Below are positions 1-13,574 of a DNA stretch of 64,000 nucleotides, one piece after another; the stretch's first letter is position 1; every line of letters starts with the position of its first letter. The translations under genes and the position numbers were made by a program. The notes beneath the pieces were generated by a model. The model worked only from the letters and a program-made list of their open reading frames with translations. It did not search any database and had not been told where the DNA came from. Origin of the DNA: Saccharolobus caldissimus (GTDB lineage: Archaea; Thermoproteota; Thermoprotei_A; Sulfolobales; Sulfolobaceae); contig NZ_AP025226.1 of assembly GCF_020886315.1 (NCBI RefSeq), positions 3,011,796 to 3,075,795 of the forward strand. Reading direction: 5' to 3'.

Positions 1-791
1 AATGAAATGCCCTTAAATCTTGTTCTAGCTTTAAGAATGAATTCTATGACATAAGGTATATACAGGACTGCAAGTGCAGTATACATATACCCTGCAATTC
101 CAATAGCTCCTATTAATGCTCCTATGAAGTAAGTTCCTATATTTCCTGGGAATACCTTAGCTGGGTACTTATTTAATAATAAAAACCCGAGAAGTGAAAA
201 GACTGCTATAAGTGCTATTAGACCAGCTTGATATGTTGCACCTTTATGAGTTAACCCGATATATGCTAATGCTGAAAGCATTATAATGCCCATTCCAGCA
301 CCTAATCCGTTTAAACCTTCTAGCATGTTAAAAGCATTAGATGTTATAGTTAAGGCAAATGGTATAATTATCACGTAGTAGAAAATACCGAAATTTATCG
401 GCCCTATGAAAGGTATGGAGATTACTGAATGCCCTACGCTATATACTATTAACGGTACTGAAGCAAATAAGGGTAAGAACGCCCTTATAGCTTGCCTAAT
501 GTTAAAGATATCGTCTAATAGTCCTAAAAATGCTATTAGTAATGAGGACAATATTACCGCTGGAATTACCCTCTCACTTCTAGTATCTGTTATTAATAAT
601 GAAAAAGACCCTGCTATGAATCCTGCAATTATGCCTATTCCCCCCATTAAAGGGACTTCTGGTTTATTAATCTTGTTAATGTCTTTCCCTACAAATCCGC
701 TCTTTTTAGCTTGATTAATAACCCATAAAGTTGATAAATAACCTACTATTAATGCTATTAGAGCTGAAGCTATAAGGGCTAAGGGAGGCAT
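1..791 (-). CDS. Lipid-linked sugar-1-phosphate transferase (MraY/WecA/AglH-like), C-terminus cut by window
   Basis: Polytopic membrane enzyme of the family that moves a sugar-1-phosphate (often GlcNAc-1-P) from a nucleotide sugar to a polyprenyl or dolichyl phosphate, the first step of glycan assembly for N-glycosylation. Reading from ATG at 791, the N-terminus starts MPPLALIASALIALIVGYLS, followed by an Asp/Asn-rich loop, then KPEVPLMGGIG, the family's conserved early cytoplasmic motif, and a run of hydrophobic helices with the NAFNMLEGLNGLGAG loop. The reading frame stays open to the window edge, so the C-terminus is missing. The start abuts the GGPP synthase stop at 792, so the two are co-transcribed; linking lipid carrier synthesis with its use makes sense. 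Exact sugar substrate is inferred, not shown. Confidence 0.85.
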   Translation of the reverse strand, partial: MPPLALIASALIALIVGYLSTLWVINQAKKSGFVGKDINKINKPEVPLMGGIGIIAGFIAGSFSLLITDTRSERVIPAVILSSLLIAFLGLLDDIFNIRQAIRAFLPLFASVPLIVYSVGHSVISIPFIGPINFGIFYYVIIIPFALTITSNAFNMLEGLNGLGAGMGIIMLSALAYIGLTHKGATYQAGLIALIAVFSLLGFLLLNKYPAKVFPGNIGTYFIGALIGAIGIAGYMYTALAVLYIPYVIEFILKARTRFKGIS

Positions 792-1784
792 CTATTTTCT
801 CCTTTTAACCGTAAATTCAGCTAAGTATTTTAAAGCCTTTTCAGCAGTATAATTTTTAATCGGTATTCTTTGTAAACTTTCAATTGCAATATGTGAATAT
901 CTTTCCGCCATTTCATATGCGTAATTTAGAGAGTGTTCCTTTATTATCATCGCTACTTTTTCTAACTCCTCCTTGGAAGCGTTCTTATTACCTAAAATTG
1001 AAGTTATTAGCCTCCTCTCGTTCTCACTCGCCTCATGAAGGGTTTTTATGACTAATATCGTCTTTTTTCCCTCCCTAATATCGCTATAAACAGGTTTACC
1101 CAACTCTTTTTCATCAGCAATTAGCCCTAAAATGTCATCTACAATTTGAAATGATATACCCAGATTTAGACCATACTCTGAGAGATTTTTTATAATCTCC
1201 TCATCAGCCTCATTAACTATCCCACCTAATGCGGATGAGCAGGAGAAGAGCATTGCAGTTTTTCTCTTAATCATCTCAATGTACTCCTCTTCAGTTACGT
1301 CAAATCTATTCTCGAAGGACATATCCATTGCTTGTCCCTCAGATATTATCTCTATTGACTTTATAAATAAGTTAAAAGCATTATAAAAAGTATTTGAACT
1401 TAATCCCCTTAAAGACTCATTTAAGGCCTCAAACGCTTTAGCATGTAGGAAGTCCCCAGCAAGAATTGCCATTGGTTCTCCCCATTTTACGTGAACTGTA
1501 GGCATTCCTCTCCTTAAGTTATCTCTATCCATTATGTCATCATGAATTAAGGTAAACGTATGAAGAATTTCAACTGCTGCAGCAGCTTTATATGCTCTTT
1601 CCCTCTTCCCACCTATGAGGTCAGAGGACGCTACTAATACAATAGGCCTTAATCTTTTTCCACCAGCTGAAAATAGATAAATTGAGGCATCTTCTAAAAC
1701 TTTAATATCACTTTTAATAAAATTTTTTATTTGAGTATTAACATTATTTATTATCTCATCGAAATATGATATTAATTCAGTCAT
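792..1784 (-). CDS. Geranylgeranyl diphosphate synthase (short-chain polyprenyl synthase)
   Basis: Condenses isopentenyl diphosphate with allylic diphosphates to make GGPP, precursor of archaeal ether lipids. 330 residues, normal for the family. Visible motifs are GGKRLRP at about 41-47, the first Asp-rich motif DDIMD at 82-86 and the second, DDILG, near 215, which bind the Mg-diphosphate. The gene is third in an isoprenoid cluster (IPK, IPP isomerase, GGPP synthase) and its start is 2 bases from the isomerase stop. Chain length is inferred from family and archaeal context; a farnesyl/geranylgeranyl bifunctional product is possible. Confidence 0.95.
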   Translation of the reverse strand: MTELISYFDEIINNVNTQIKNFIKSDIKVLEDASIYLFSAGGKRLRPIVLVASSDLIGGKRERAYKAAAAVEILHTFTLIHDDIMDRDNLRRGMPTVHVKWGEPMAILAGDFLHAKAFEALNESLRGLSSNTFYNAFNLFIKSIEIISEGQAMDMSFENRFDVTEEEYIEMIKRKTAMLFSCSSALGGIVNEADEEIIKNLSEYGLNLGISFQIVDDILGLIADEKELGKPVYSDIREGKKTILVIKTLHEASENERRLITSILGNKNASKEELEKVAMIIKEHSLNYAYEMAERYSHIAIESLQRIPIKNYTAEKALKYLAEFTVKRRK

Positions 1785-1786
1785 AT

Positions 1787-3581
<1,795 letters not shown>

Positions 3582-4205
3582 TTTATATCACCAATCCACT
3601 TCCAATTTTTAACACTTGGATAAGGTAATGAATATAAAGTGCTCCATAAGCCGTTTTCAATTTCTATAAGTTCTATCGATTTACTCTCAACATATTCAAT
3701 TGGAATAATCCCTACTAAATGTATTATAGAATTATCTATATATTTAACTCGGTAATCTATAGGAAAAGATAAAATAGTTCTTATTTTAAAAGGTCTATCC
3801 ATAATCTTTACTGGCTCTTCTCCTTCTCTATATAAAATCGAACTATCCAACTCTTGGGCAGTTCTTAAAGCCTTAATTATATAGTTACCTGGAAATAGAG
3901 CCTCGTCTATTAGGTGTAGGACATCAAATTTTTCTTTTCTGTCTATGGGAATATTGCACTCGTTAATTGCCTTTTCCGCAATCTCATTAGTAACGTAAAT
4001 ATAATATGAAGAAAACGGAAAGGAGGTATCCCAATATTCATTAGCCTTAGCACAATTAAAGCCTATAGCCTCATTAAATTGTTCTGCAAATTCACTGAAT
4101 GTATCAGTTTTAACTAACGATTTATTATGTGAGTTATAGATTATACCGTCTATTACAAGAATTGGGTTATTTACTCCCTTTATTGGTATCCCTAAAAAAG
4201 GTATT

Positions 4206-5060
4206 TTAACTTCCAAAACGTGCTGCAAGATATCCCACAACAGAATCCTTAGGTCCCGATGTATCACCGGAAGTAGCGTGTTTTAGGATATATGGTTTCT
4301 TGTTAAATTTCTTTGCCAATATCATAACGGTCATTATTGGGGCGTAACCGCATAAAGTAACATCCTTCTCCTCAACAACCTCATATAATCCCTTATAATC
4401 TAATTGTTTAATCTTCTCTATAGCCTCTTCATCTTTCTTTAATGTAATCTCATGTGGGTCATAATGATTCATATCACTGCTAGCTAATACTACTATATCC
4501 TTTTCCTTGTTATTAATAATAACCTTATATATAGCCTCCGCTAAAAATTCGGAAATTTCTGGAGTTTGCATCATAATTACAATAGGTACTATCTTAAATG
4601 TATCATGAAAGAAATACTGAAGAAATGGAATTTGAACTTCAATAGAATGCTCATATAGGTGAGCCCTCTCATCTAAATCTATAACTTCAGATTCCTTAAC
4701 TAATTGCATTAAGATATCTTCATCTATTTTCACTTCTCCTAAAGGAGTTACCCATTCTCCTTTAGGCCATGCTGAAACATAAGAACCTAAACCCGTATGA
4801 TTAGGACCAAGTATTATTACAGTGTCTGGCCTTCCCTCAGAGGCTAAAGAATAGTAGGAATGAGCTGCTACTGGACCACTATAGATGTAGCCAGCATGAG
4901 GTACTATGAAAAATAAATTATCTCTTACTTTCTTCTGTTTAGGAATTTGGGGTAAACTTCCTGGACCTATTCTGTGCTTAAAAGACCATTCAATTTGTGC
5001 TTCTAATTTTTTAGGTTCTGATTCGTAAAAGGAACCTGCGACTGCTGGTAGTCTTCTCAT
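4206..5060 (-). CDS. MEMO1-family protein (LigB/AMMECR-associated fold)
   Basis: 284 residues, full length for the MEMO family, whose fold resembles class III extradiol dioxygenases; the cellular role in archaea is not settled. The metal-pocket type histidines are visible in [19 protein letters not shown] (about 52-70), GPNHTGLG near 86 and [11 protein letters not shown] near 195. The ATG overlaps the S2 stop by 4 bases (ATGA), so it is read from the ribosomal transcript. This MEMO-after-S2 order is common in archaea. Confidence 0.9.
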   Translation of the reverse strand: MRRLPAVAGSFYESEPKKLEAQIEWSFKHRIGPGSLPQIPKQKKVRDNLFFIVPHAGYIYSGPVAAHSYYSLASEGRPDTVIILGPNHTGLGSYVSAWPKGEWVTPLGEVKIDEDILMQLVKESEVIDLDERAHLYEHSIEVQIPFLQYFFHDTFKIVPIVIMMQTPEISEFLAEAIYKVIINNKEKDIVVLASSDMNHYDPHEITLKKDEEAIEKIKQLDYKGLYEVVEEKDVTLCGYAPIMTVMILAKKFNKKPYILKHATSGDTSGPKDSVVGYLAARFGS

Positions 5061-5737
5061 TGAGCTAGCCTCATTTCGAATTCACTAATTGGCACTGCTA
5101 GATCTCCATCCGGTGGGATAACCTTTCTCTCTCTTAAAATTTGCCTAGCTAGTAACCAGTATAGAAGTGCCAGTGACTTTCTCCCTTTATTATTTGCTGG
5201 TATTATAAGGTCTATGAAATCTACTTTGGCGTCGGTATCAGCTAAGGCCACTATTGGTATTCCAACTTTTGCGGCCTCTTTTATTGCTTGAGTGTCCGTT
5301 CTAGGATCTGAGACTAGAAGTACTTTAGGCTCAAGATAAGAAGATAAATGCGGATTAGTGAAAGTACCTGGTATTATTCTACCAACTAATGCCTTAGCCC
5401 CTATTACTTCAGCGAATTTCTGTACTGGTCTAAATGCATAAGGTCTTGATGCTACACTTACAATATCTTGGGGATCATATCTAGCGAGGAACCTAGCTGC
5501 TATTCGTATACGTTCATCAATCTTTCTTACATCAAGAACGTACAGTCCTTCTGGCCTTACTCTATATACAAATCTCTCCATATATTTAGTACAACTGTGA
5601 GTTCCTATGTGAACACCTGCAGATAAATAAGTATCTACTGGTACTAATAGTTCAATAACTGTACCTTTTTCCGATTTCTTTAACTCTTCTTTTTCTGCTT
5701 CGGTTAACTCTCCTTCCCTTTCTTCTTTTTCATTCAA
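5057..5737 (-). CDS. rpsB: 30S ribosomal protein S2
   Basis: 226 residues with the archaeal/eukaryotic S2 signatures: [14 protein letters not shown] near the start of the core, [20 protein letters not shown], and [22 protein letters not shown] charged Glu/Lys-rich N-terminal tail (1-25) precedes the core. It lies 11 bases after rpoN in the long ribosomal/RNA polymerase operon. No zinc motif or oddity is seen. Confidence 0.97.
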   Translation of the reverse strand: MNEKEEREGELTEAEKEELKKSEKGTVIELLVPVDTYLSAGVHIGTHSCTKYMERFVYRVRPEGLYVLDVRKIDERIRIAARFLARYDPQDIVSVASRPYAFRPVQKFAEVIGAKALVGRIIPGTFTNPHLSSYLEPKVLLVSDPRTDTQAIKEAAKVGIPIVALADTDAKVDFIDLIIPANNKGRKSLALLYWLLARQILRERKVIPPDGDLAVPISEFEMRLAQ

Positions 5738-5748
5738 TTTTTACCACC

Positions 5749-5949
5749 TTAAATTGGCCTTGTATAATGTATTATCTCGTTAATAATGTCGACGTGAGAT
5801 AAAAGCATTCTCCTGCAACAGTATCTTTTAACCCCAAGTTCATCTAATACCTTCCCTGGCGGTTCGCCAGCATTTACTCTGGCTATAAAAGGTTCCCATT
5901 TATCAGCAATTAAAGACCCACAGGTAAAGCATCTAATAGGAATCATCAT
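5749..5949 (-). CDS. rpoN: DNA-directed RNA polymerase subunit N
   Basis: 66-residue zinc-binding subunit (equivalent of eukaryotic Rpb10) of the archaeal RNA polymerase. The paired zinc ligands are visible as CFTCG at 7-11 and RYCCRRM near 43-49. Length and the start [11 protein letters not shown] match the family; the second Met is the likelier start. It sits between S9 and S2, the standard archaeal arrangement. Confidence 0.96.
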   Translation of the reverse strand: MMIPIRCFTCGSLIADKWEPFIARVNAGEPPGKVLDELGVKRYCCRRMLLSHVDIINEIIHYTRPI

Positions 5950-5955
5950 ATTATA

Positions 5956-6366
5956 TCACCTATAAGATTTCTGCCTCCACCTTCTCGCGCTATATCTCAT
6001 CCATTTCTCTGATTCAGTCTGCCTTGGATCTCCAGCTAGCATTGTTCTATCATATGCTTTATATATTTTCTTTAATTCTTCGCTATTAGTAAATTTGACT
6101 AAAGCTCTAGCTAGCGCCATCCTAGCAGCGTCTGCTTGACCCATTATTCCCCCTCCTCTAACTGTTATCCACGCATCTATTTTCGATCTAACATCAGATC
6201 CAGCTAATAATAAAGGTTCCATAATTTTTAGCCTCACCATTTCTATTGGTATAATCTCAATAGGTACATTATTTACATATACTCTCCCTTTTCCTGGATA
6301 TAAATAGCAGGTTGCCCTAGCCATCTTTCTTCTTGCACTTGTAATAATAATCTGATTTTGACTCAT
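5956..6366 (-). CDS. rpsI: 30S ribosomal protein S9
   Basis: 136 residues from the ATG at 6366, which overlaps the L13 stop as ATGA; a start 9 bases upstream is possible but would lengthen the overlap. Conserved core features include ITSARRKMARA near the N-terminus, RGGGIMGQADAARMALARAL in the middle and the basic C-terminal tail SARRWRQKSYR that reaches the decoding site. S9 following L13 is universal. Confidence 0.96.
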   Translation of the reverse strand: MSQNQIIITSARRKMARATCYLYPGKGRVYVNNVPIEIIPIEMVRLKIMEPLLLAGSDVRSKIDAWITVRGGGIMGQADAARMALARALVKFTNSEELKKIYKAYDRTMLAGDPRQTESEKWMRYSARRWRQKSYR

Positions 6367-6812
6367 ATTTTCCACCCTAATTCCTTAGCAACTACTTCTA
6401 CTGTAACGTACTTACCTTTAAGTCTACTCACATCTGCATCTGGAAATCTTATAAATTGTTTACCTTCAAATTCCTTAGGAATTCCTATGTATACCTTCAC
6501 GTTTTTAAGTAATCTACGACCTTTACTGTTTTTAGGTAGCATCCCCCTTATTGTTCTTTTCACTATGTTTATTGGCGTTCTAGGTCTTCTAATTCCGTTC
6601 TTATAGGGATTGAATAACGTCCTAACACTTAAGAGTAACTTATATGATTGTATAACCATATTCTTCTTTCCACTTATTACAGCTTTTTCAGCATTTACAA
6701 TAACTACCTTTTTTCCTTCTTTTAACAATTTAACGACATTACTTGCCATCCTACCTAATATCTGACCTTCTGCGTTAATTATCACAATATTTTCTTGAAC
6801 TTGAATACTCAT
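6363..6812 (-). CDS. rplM: 50S ribosomal protein L13
   Basis: 149 residues. The L13 signatures [19 protein letters not shown] near residue 13 and [20 protein letters not shown] near 88 are clear. Its start overlaps the L18e stop by 4 bases and its stop overlaps the S9 start, so the three genes are tightly coupled. Confidence 0.96.
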   Translation of the reverse strand: MSIQVQENIVIINAEGQILGRMASNVVKLLKEGKKVVIVNAEKAVISGKKNMVIQSYKLLLSVRTLFNPYKNGIRRPRTPINIVKRTIRGMLPKNSKGRRLLKNVKVYIGIPKEFEGKQFIRFPDADVSRLKGKYVTVEVVAKELGWKI

Positions 6813-7164
6813 TGTTTCATCAACCTCACGCTTTTACCTTTAAAATCTTTAAAAACATCCAACGCCTTATATATACTTAATACCTGCCCACCAGCTTTTC
6901 TTATCTTTTCAATTGCTGAGGCTGAGAAATCTAATGCTACAACTGTTACTGGATGATCAAGATTACCTATTCCTAACACTTTTCCTGGCACTATAATTAC
7001 ATCATTAGGTTTACTATATTTATTAATTTTGTATATATTTATATATGCTCTTTTTCTAGAAGGTTTTTCTAATTCTTCAGCTACCTTTCTCCATAACGGT
7101 TTCTTTTCTTTCTTAAGCCTCCTTATGAGCTTTCTAATCATTATGTTTGTACTTCCAGTCACCT

Positions 7165-7168
<4 letters not shown>
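6809..7168 (-). CDS. rpl18e: 50S ribosomal protein L18e
   Basis: 119 residues; archaeal/eukaryotic large-subunit protein with the L15/L18e fold. Characteristic stretches are [20 protein letters not shown] and the following [20 protein letters not shown]. It overlaps the rpoD stop by 4 bases. The order rpoD-L18e-L13-S9-rpoN is the classic archaeal cluster. Confidence 0.95.
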
Positions 7169-7959
<791 letters not shown>

Positions 7960-7969
7960 AAAAAACGCC

Positions 7970-8368
7970 TTAGACCCTTCTTCCTCTTCTTCCCCCTGGC
8001 CTTCTTATACTGTCATGAGGTATCGGAGTTACATCTTCAATTCTACCTATTATGAAACCAGCCCTCGCTAATGCTCTTATTGCTGGTTGTGCACCAGGAC
8101 CTGGAGTTTTACTTCCATAACCTCCTGGGGCTCTAACTTTAATATGTATAGCCATAATTCCCTTCTCTAATGAGTCGCTAGCTGCTTTATTAGCCGCTAA
8201 CATTGCAGCATAAGGAGATGGCTTTTCTCTATCTGCCTTAACTACCATCCCTCCACTTGCTCTAGAAATTATTTCGGCGCCAGTTAAATCAGTTATAGTA
8301 ATTAATGTATTATTCTGTGACGCGTAAATGTGAGCTATACCCCACCTAATTTCACGCCTGCTCGACAC
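7970..8368 (-). CDS. rpsK: 30S ribosomal protein S11
   Basis: 132 residues with the S11 core [21 protein letters not shown] and the C-terminal [20 protein letters not shown] followed by [20 protein letters not shown], essentially invariant in archaea. It overlaps the S4 C-terminus by 17 bases on the same strand. Confidence 0.97.
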   Translation of the reverse strand: MSSRREIRWGIAHIYASQNNTLITITDLTGAEIISRASGGMVVKADREKPSPYAAMLAANKAASDSLEKGIMAIHIKVRAPGGYGSKTPGPGAQPAIRALARAGFIIGRIEDVTPIPHDSIRRPGGRRGRRV

Positions 8369-8894
8369 TTATCCCACCCCCTTGTTGTTGTGTAACTGGT
8401 GGTCTTGACTTAAATGGAGATGTTACATAATAATCTATTAAATTTTCCTCATCTACACTTACTATATAGCCTGGAGAGGTTACTCTCCTACCTCCAATCG
8501 CTATGTGCCCATGTACAATTAATTGCCTAGCTTGATGTATAGTAGCTGCTAATCCTTTCTTATAAACAACTGTTTGTAATCTTCTTTCTAATAAATCTTC
8601 TTCGGTAAGACTTAAAATATCATCTATCGTAGCATTTTGACTTTTTAATAATCCAATTTTTGACAATTTTAGGACTAGTTGTCTTTCTCTAACTGCTCTT
8701 TCAGCTGGCGGTAATGCTAATAACGATCTGGCTTGATGCCTAAATTTTCTTATTATAGTTTGAGCTATCCATATTTCCCTTTTATTCCTTAATCCATATT
8801 TACCTATTAATTCCTCTTCACGTCTTAATCTATCTTTAATCCAAGGGTGACCTGGTGTTTCCCATTTCTTCCTACTTTTCCTAGGATCTCCCAT
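8352..8894 (-). CDS. rpsD: 30S ribosomal protein S4
   Basis: 180 residues. The S4 RNA-binding domain is visible as [20 protein letters not shown] near 122-141. The N-terminal [20 protein letters not shown] is typical of archaeal S4. A short Gln/Gly-rich C-terminal tail follows the core. Start is ATG, 12 bases after the S13 stop. Confidence 0.97.
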   Translation of the reverse strand: MGDPRKSRKKWETPGHPWIKDRLRREEELIGKYGLRNKREIWIAQTIIRKFRHQARSLLALPPAERAVRERQLVLKLSKIGLLKSQNATIDDILSLTEEDLLERRLQTVVYKKGLAATIHQARQLIVHGHIAIGGRRVTSPGYIVSVDEENLIDYYVTSPFKSRPPVTQQQGGGISVEQA

Positions 8895-8906
8895 TTATCT
8901 CACCTT

Positions 8907-9395
8907 TTAAGAAGATTTTTGCTGTTGTGAAGATTGTTGAGGTTGAGCTACTTTTCTTCTAGTCACACCTACAGTCATTCCTGTTCTACCAGTAGTTCTG
9001 GTCCTCTGTCCTCTTACTTTAAGACCTAATGTATGCCTAACGCCTCTCCAACTTTTAGTTCTCTTTTCCCTTTCGATATCGTTTCTAACGTAGAAAATGA
9101 GGTCTGAAGTCACTAGATGTAAGTCTAAGCCGGTTTCATAATCTTTACGCCTATTATAGAGCCAACTAGGGAGTCCTTTAATTGAATTGTCAGAAAGCAT
9201 TGACTCTATCCTCTTTAAATCCGCGTCAGACAATTCTCCTAATCTTGCATTAGGATCTAGTCCAAGTTTATATATAATAGCCTTCGCAGTATTATAACCT
9301 ATTCCCTTAACCATGGCTAAAGCATAAGGAAGTTTCATAGTTCCATCTACATCCTGACCGAAAATTCTAATAACGTACTTAAACTGTTGACTCAT
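8907..9395 (-). CDS. rpsM: 30S ribosomal protein S13
   Basis: 162 residues, first ribosomal gene of this minus-strand run. Shows the helix-two-turn-helix start [19 protein letters not shown] with [13 protein letters not shown], and the conserved basic [20 protein letters not shown], ending in a Gln/Ser-rich low-complexity tail. It follows the AIR-synthase-like gene by 20 bases, so that gene may be upstream in the same transcript. Confidence 0.97.
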   Translation of the reverse strand: MSQQFKYVIRIFGQDVDGTMKLPYALAMVKGIGYNTAKAIIYKLGLDPNARLGELSDADLKRIESMLSDNSIKGLPSWLYNRRKDYETGLDLHLVTSDLIFYVRNDIEREKRTKSWRGVRHTLGLKVRGQRTRTTGRTGMTVGVTRRKVAQPQQSSQQQKSS

Positions 9396-9415
9396 TAAAT
9401 ATCAGCTTGTATGGT

Positions 9416-10693
9416 CTATGTAAAACTAGTTTTTAAGTTTTTCAATACCTCATTCATCTTCTTTTTAGCCTCTAATATGGCATTATCTAGACGTTTTGAG
9501 ATTTCCTCTACTGTATAGGGAGAATAATTCCCAATGTATTTTTTTATGGGAGTATAAGGGCTTTCCCTAAATTGCGGCTTTAATTCCTTTCCATTATATG
9601 TAAGTAATGGATAATTTTTGTACTCATCTACATATCCTATTATATCACTTTCTATACCAAATTCCTTTAATTTTCTCTTGACAAGATCCTCATTATCTGT
9701 GAAAATTAATATCGAATCAATAGATATTCCAAAAGGATCTATATTTAAGTCCTCCAACATTTTTCTAACTTTCGAATTTATTAAAGAAATGAATTTATCC
9801 TCATCTATTATTAAACTTAAATTAGTGATCTTAGATATCTCAGTAGCATCACCTCTTATTCCTCCATTAGTAACATCTGTCATAGAATATATGTAATTAT
9901 AAAGGTAATCTCTAACTATTTTGCACGTAATCAAGTCTTTAATTTTAAGCGTTTCTCCCACTACGTCTGGAATTCCGTTATATATTGCAGTAGTGGCTAT
10001 AGTCCCTCCCCCATTACCTTCTGTCATTACTATTTTCATTCCCTTCTTTATTCTCCTTCTAGAAAAATCTCTCCCCCTTAGTAGCCCTACTGATCCCACT
10101 GCACCGCTAATTCTCTCTCCCAGTACTAAATCCCCACCTATCCTTAATGTACTACCAGCTAGGATTGGGATATTTAATACATTACTTATTGTAGCGACAC
10201 CCGCTTCAAAATCTACTAACATACCTAAGTCACTATCGTCTGATAAATGAATATCTACAATTAGACCTAAGGGCTCGGCCCCTTTAACCATTATATCTCT
10301 TAAAGTAGCCTTACTTGCATAGAAACCAGCTAAAAACGGGAAATATGATAACCTAGAATGTATACCATCAATTGATACTACTATATTATTTTTTATTCCA
10401 GCGTCATCAAATTCATCAATACTTTTACCAGTTAACTCGAACAACTTTGAATGAATTATATGATCCCCTATTCCTCTAGATCCTAAACCTGCTTCTCCTG
10501 CTGATATACCGGTTTTAGGAAATGTATAGATTTCATCAGCTTTAATTGAATTTATGATCTCTTTTATAATGATATCTGCTATTTCTTCAACATTGTATTT
10601 ATCTCCTTTATAAAATTTTATCTCATCTATAATTTTTTCTCTTGCTTTAGCAATGTTTGGATAAAGCTTACGTATAATACCCTCTAAATCCAT
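9416..10693 (-). CDS. AIR synthase (PurM/ThiL/HypE)-related protein
   Basis: 425 residues, member of the PurM-like ATP-binding superfamily but not clearly one of the named enzymes. The ATP/metal-binding style segments are visible: VVSIDGIHSRLSYFPFLAG near 106, KATLRDIMVKGAEPLGLIVD near 129 and TEGNGGGTIATTAIYNG near 223, with MTDVTNGGIRGDATEISK near 270. It is longer than ThiL, with extra C-terminal helices. Substrate is unknown. Located upstream of S13 on the same strand; the ATG at 10693 is followed upstream by an AT-rich stretch with a TATA-like sequence. Confidence 0.8.
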   Translation of the reverse strand: MDLEGIIRKLYPNIAKAREKIIDEIKFYKGDKYNVEEIADIIIKEIINSIKADEIYTFPKTGISAGEAGLGSRGIGDHIIHSKLFELTGKSIDEFDDAGIKNNIVVSIDGIHSRLSYFPFLAGFYASKATLRDIMVKGAEPLGLIVDIHLSDDSDLGMLVDFEAGVATISNVLNIPILAGSTLRIGGDLVLGERISGAVGSVGLLRGRDFSRRRIKKGMKIVMTEGNGGGTIATTAIYNGIPDVVGETLKIKDLITCKIVRDYLYNYIYSMTDVTNGGIRGDATEISKITNLSLIIDEDKFISLINSKVRKMLEDLNIDPFGISIDSILIFTDNEDLVKRKLKEFGIESDIIGYVDEYKNYPLLTYNGKELKPQFRESPYTPIKKYIGNYSPYTVEEISKRLDNAILEAKKKMNEVLKNLKTSFT

Positions 10694-10890
10694 TAATATA
10701 TAGTACGTAATATCTTAGTATTAAAATATTCCTTTTCTCTATTTCTATTTACAATTGATTAATTTATAGACAAAATTTTAGCACTAAGCGCAAAAAGGTT
10801 TATAAGCGATAACAAGAACCTTTTTCACAGAAAAATATGGGAGAATAATAGCTTTTTTACTAGTTAAAGGTAATAAAAGTGGGATAAACT

Positions 10891-11220
10891 TTGCCACCCT
10901 CAAATAGACCTTCTTTTGAAAGATTATATGAATGTGAAAGTGAATTGTGTATTCAAAGACTTGTAGATGAGTACATATATGATTTAATAAATGGAAATGA
11001 ATGGTCAACTTTCAAATTACTTAAAGATGACGAAATAAGTGATGACAAATTTGTTTTAAATGAAAAAGTTATGTTAAATTCCTATTTGTTTATCAGAGAG
11101 CTTTTAAAGAGAGTTATAGAGACGGATTTAGATTTCGAATACATAGTTACTGATCTAGAGAAAAAGCTTGGTAATACACACCCCGTAGTTCTCTTTCTAA
11201 AACAATTTAGAGATGATTAG
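10891..11220 (+). CDS. Small conserved hypothetical protein upstream of TyrRS
   Basis: 109 residues, acidic, predicted mostly helical, with no signal peptide or membrane segment. The frame is closed by a TAA just upstream, so the start must be TTG at 10891 (MPPSNRPSFERLYECESEL). A good archaeal TATA element (TTTATAA at about 10,799) lies about 90 bases upstream. It precedes tyrS in the same direction. I do not recognise the family; the good codon use and lack of a competing gene support it being real. Confidence 0.65.
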   Translation: MPPSNRPSFERLYECESELCIQRLVDEYIYDLINGNEWSTFKLLKDDEISDDKFVLNEKVMLNSYLFIRELLKRVIETDLDFEYIVTDLEKKLGNTHPVVLFLKQFRDD

Positions 11221-11265
11221 TACTTTTTTACTCTAACTTCTCTTTACTTTTTGGGGATATTAATT

Positions 11266-12348
11266 ATGAGTATTGATGAGAGGTTACGCCTTATAACGAG
11301 AAATACAGCTGAAATAATTACCGTAGATGAATTAAGGGAAAAATTGGAACATCAAGAAAAAATTAAAGGATATATAGGATTTGAACCTAGCGGGCTATTT
11401 CATATTGGATGGCTAATATGGACTCAAAAGGTTAAGGATTTCATAGATGCAGGAATAGATATGACAATCTTAAGGGCAACTTGGCACGCATGGGTTAATG
11501 ACAAATTAGGTGGAGATATGAATTTAATAAAATTAGCAGCAGATTATACTATAGAAGTTATTAGACAGTATGGCATAGATATAAGTAAGCTTCACATAAT
11601 AGATGCGGATGATCTAGTAAAGGACAAAGATTATTGGGCTTTAGTGTTAAAAGTTGCAAAGAACGCTAGCTTAGCTAGAATAAAGAGAGCCTTAACAATA
11701 ATGGGGAGAAAAGCGGAAGAAGCTGAAATAGACGCTTCAAAGTTAATATATCCTGCAATGCAGGTCGCTGATATATTTTACCTTGATTTAGACATTGCCC
11801 TAGGAGGTACTGACCAGAGAAAAGCTCATATGTTAGCCAGAGACATCGCAGAAAAAGTGGGAAGAAAGAAAGTAATTTCTATACATACCCCTCTTTTAGT
11901 GGGTCTTCAAGGAGGCCAGAGAATGAAAGCTGAGGGACTAGAAGAAGACGATATTCAAGCTGAACTAAAAATGAGTAAATCAAAACCAGAAACTGCAATT
12001 TTTGTAACTGATACTCCAGAAGAGGTAGAAAGGAAGCTAATGAGTGCATACTGCCCCAAGGGGGTTATAGAAGATAATCCAGTAATACAAATTGTAAAAT
12101 ATATTATTTTCAATAGATTTAGTAGTATGAAAATAGAGAGGGATATCAAGTATGGTGGAGATATAGAGTTTAAGAGTTATGAGGAATTAGAAAAAGCGTA
12201 TATTGAAGGAAAAATACATCCGATGGATTTAAAGAAGGCTACTGCAAAAAAACTAAATGAAATATTAGACCCCATAAGAAAAGGTCTTGAAAAGAAATCC
12301 GAATTTATAGAGTTAACTCAAAAAATATTGAAAAGTGTAACAAGATGA
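11266..12348 (+). CDS. tyrS: Tyrosyl-tRNA synthetase
   Basis: About 360 residues from the ATG at 11266; a TTG at 11251 is in frame but the GGGG stretch just before the ATG suits it as ribosome binding site. Class I signatures are present: GFEPSGLFHIGWL (HIGH region) near residue 41 and LKMSKSKPE (KMSKS) near 240, with the substrate-pocket stretch YPAMQVADIFYLDLDIALGG. Archaeal/eukaryotic type, without the bacterial C-terminal S4 domain. Charges tRNA-Tyr in the cytoplasm. Confidence 0.95.
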   Translation: MSIDERLRLITRNTAEIITVDELREKLEHQEKIKGYIGFEPSGLFHIGWLIWTQKVKDFIDAGIDMTILRATWHAWVNDKLGGDMNLIKLAADYTIEVIRQYGIDISKLHIIDADDLVKDKDYWALVLKVAKNASLARIKRALTIMGRKAEEAEIDASKLIYPAMQVADIFYLDLDIALGGTDQRKAHMLARDIAEKVGRKKVISIHTPLLVGLQGGQRMKAEGLEEDDIQAELKMSKSKPETAIFVTDTPEEVERKLMSAYCPKGVIEDNPVIQIVKYIIFNRFSSMKIERDIKYGGDIEFKSYEELEKAYIEGKIHPMDLKKATAKKLNEILDPIRKGLEKKSEFIELTQKILKSVTR

Positions 12349-12368
12349 AGTGTTAGGTGATCTGGCAA

Positions 12369-13560
<1,192 letters not shown>

Positions 13561-13574
<14 letters not shown>

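Noticed and set aside
406..714. Plus-strand open frame of 102 codons
   Set aside because: It is antisense to the membrane-transferase gene, whose minus-strand reading has clear family motifs.
10784..11008. Minus-strand open frame of 74 codons over the start of the 109-residue gene
   Set aside because: Composition (many His, Ile, Phe) and overlap with the promoter and start of the better-supported plus-strand gene suggest a chance frame.
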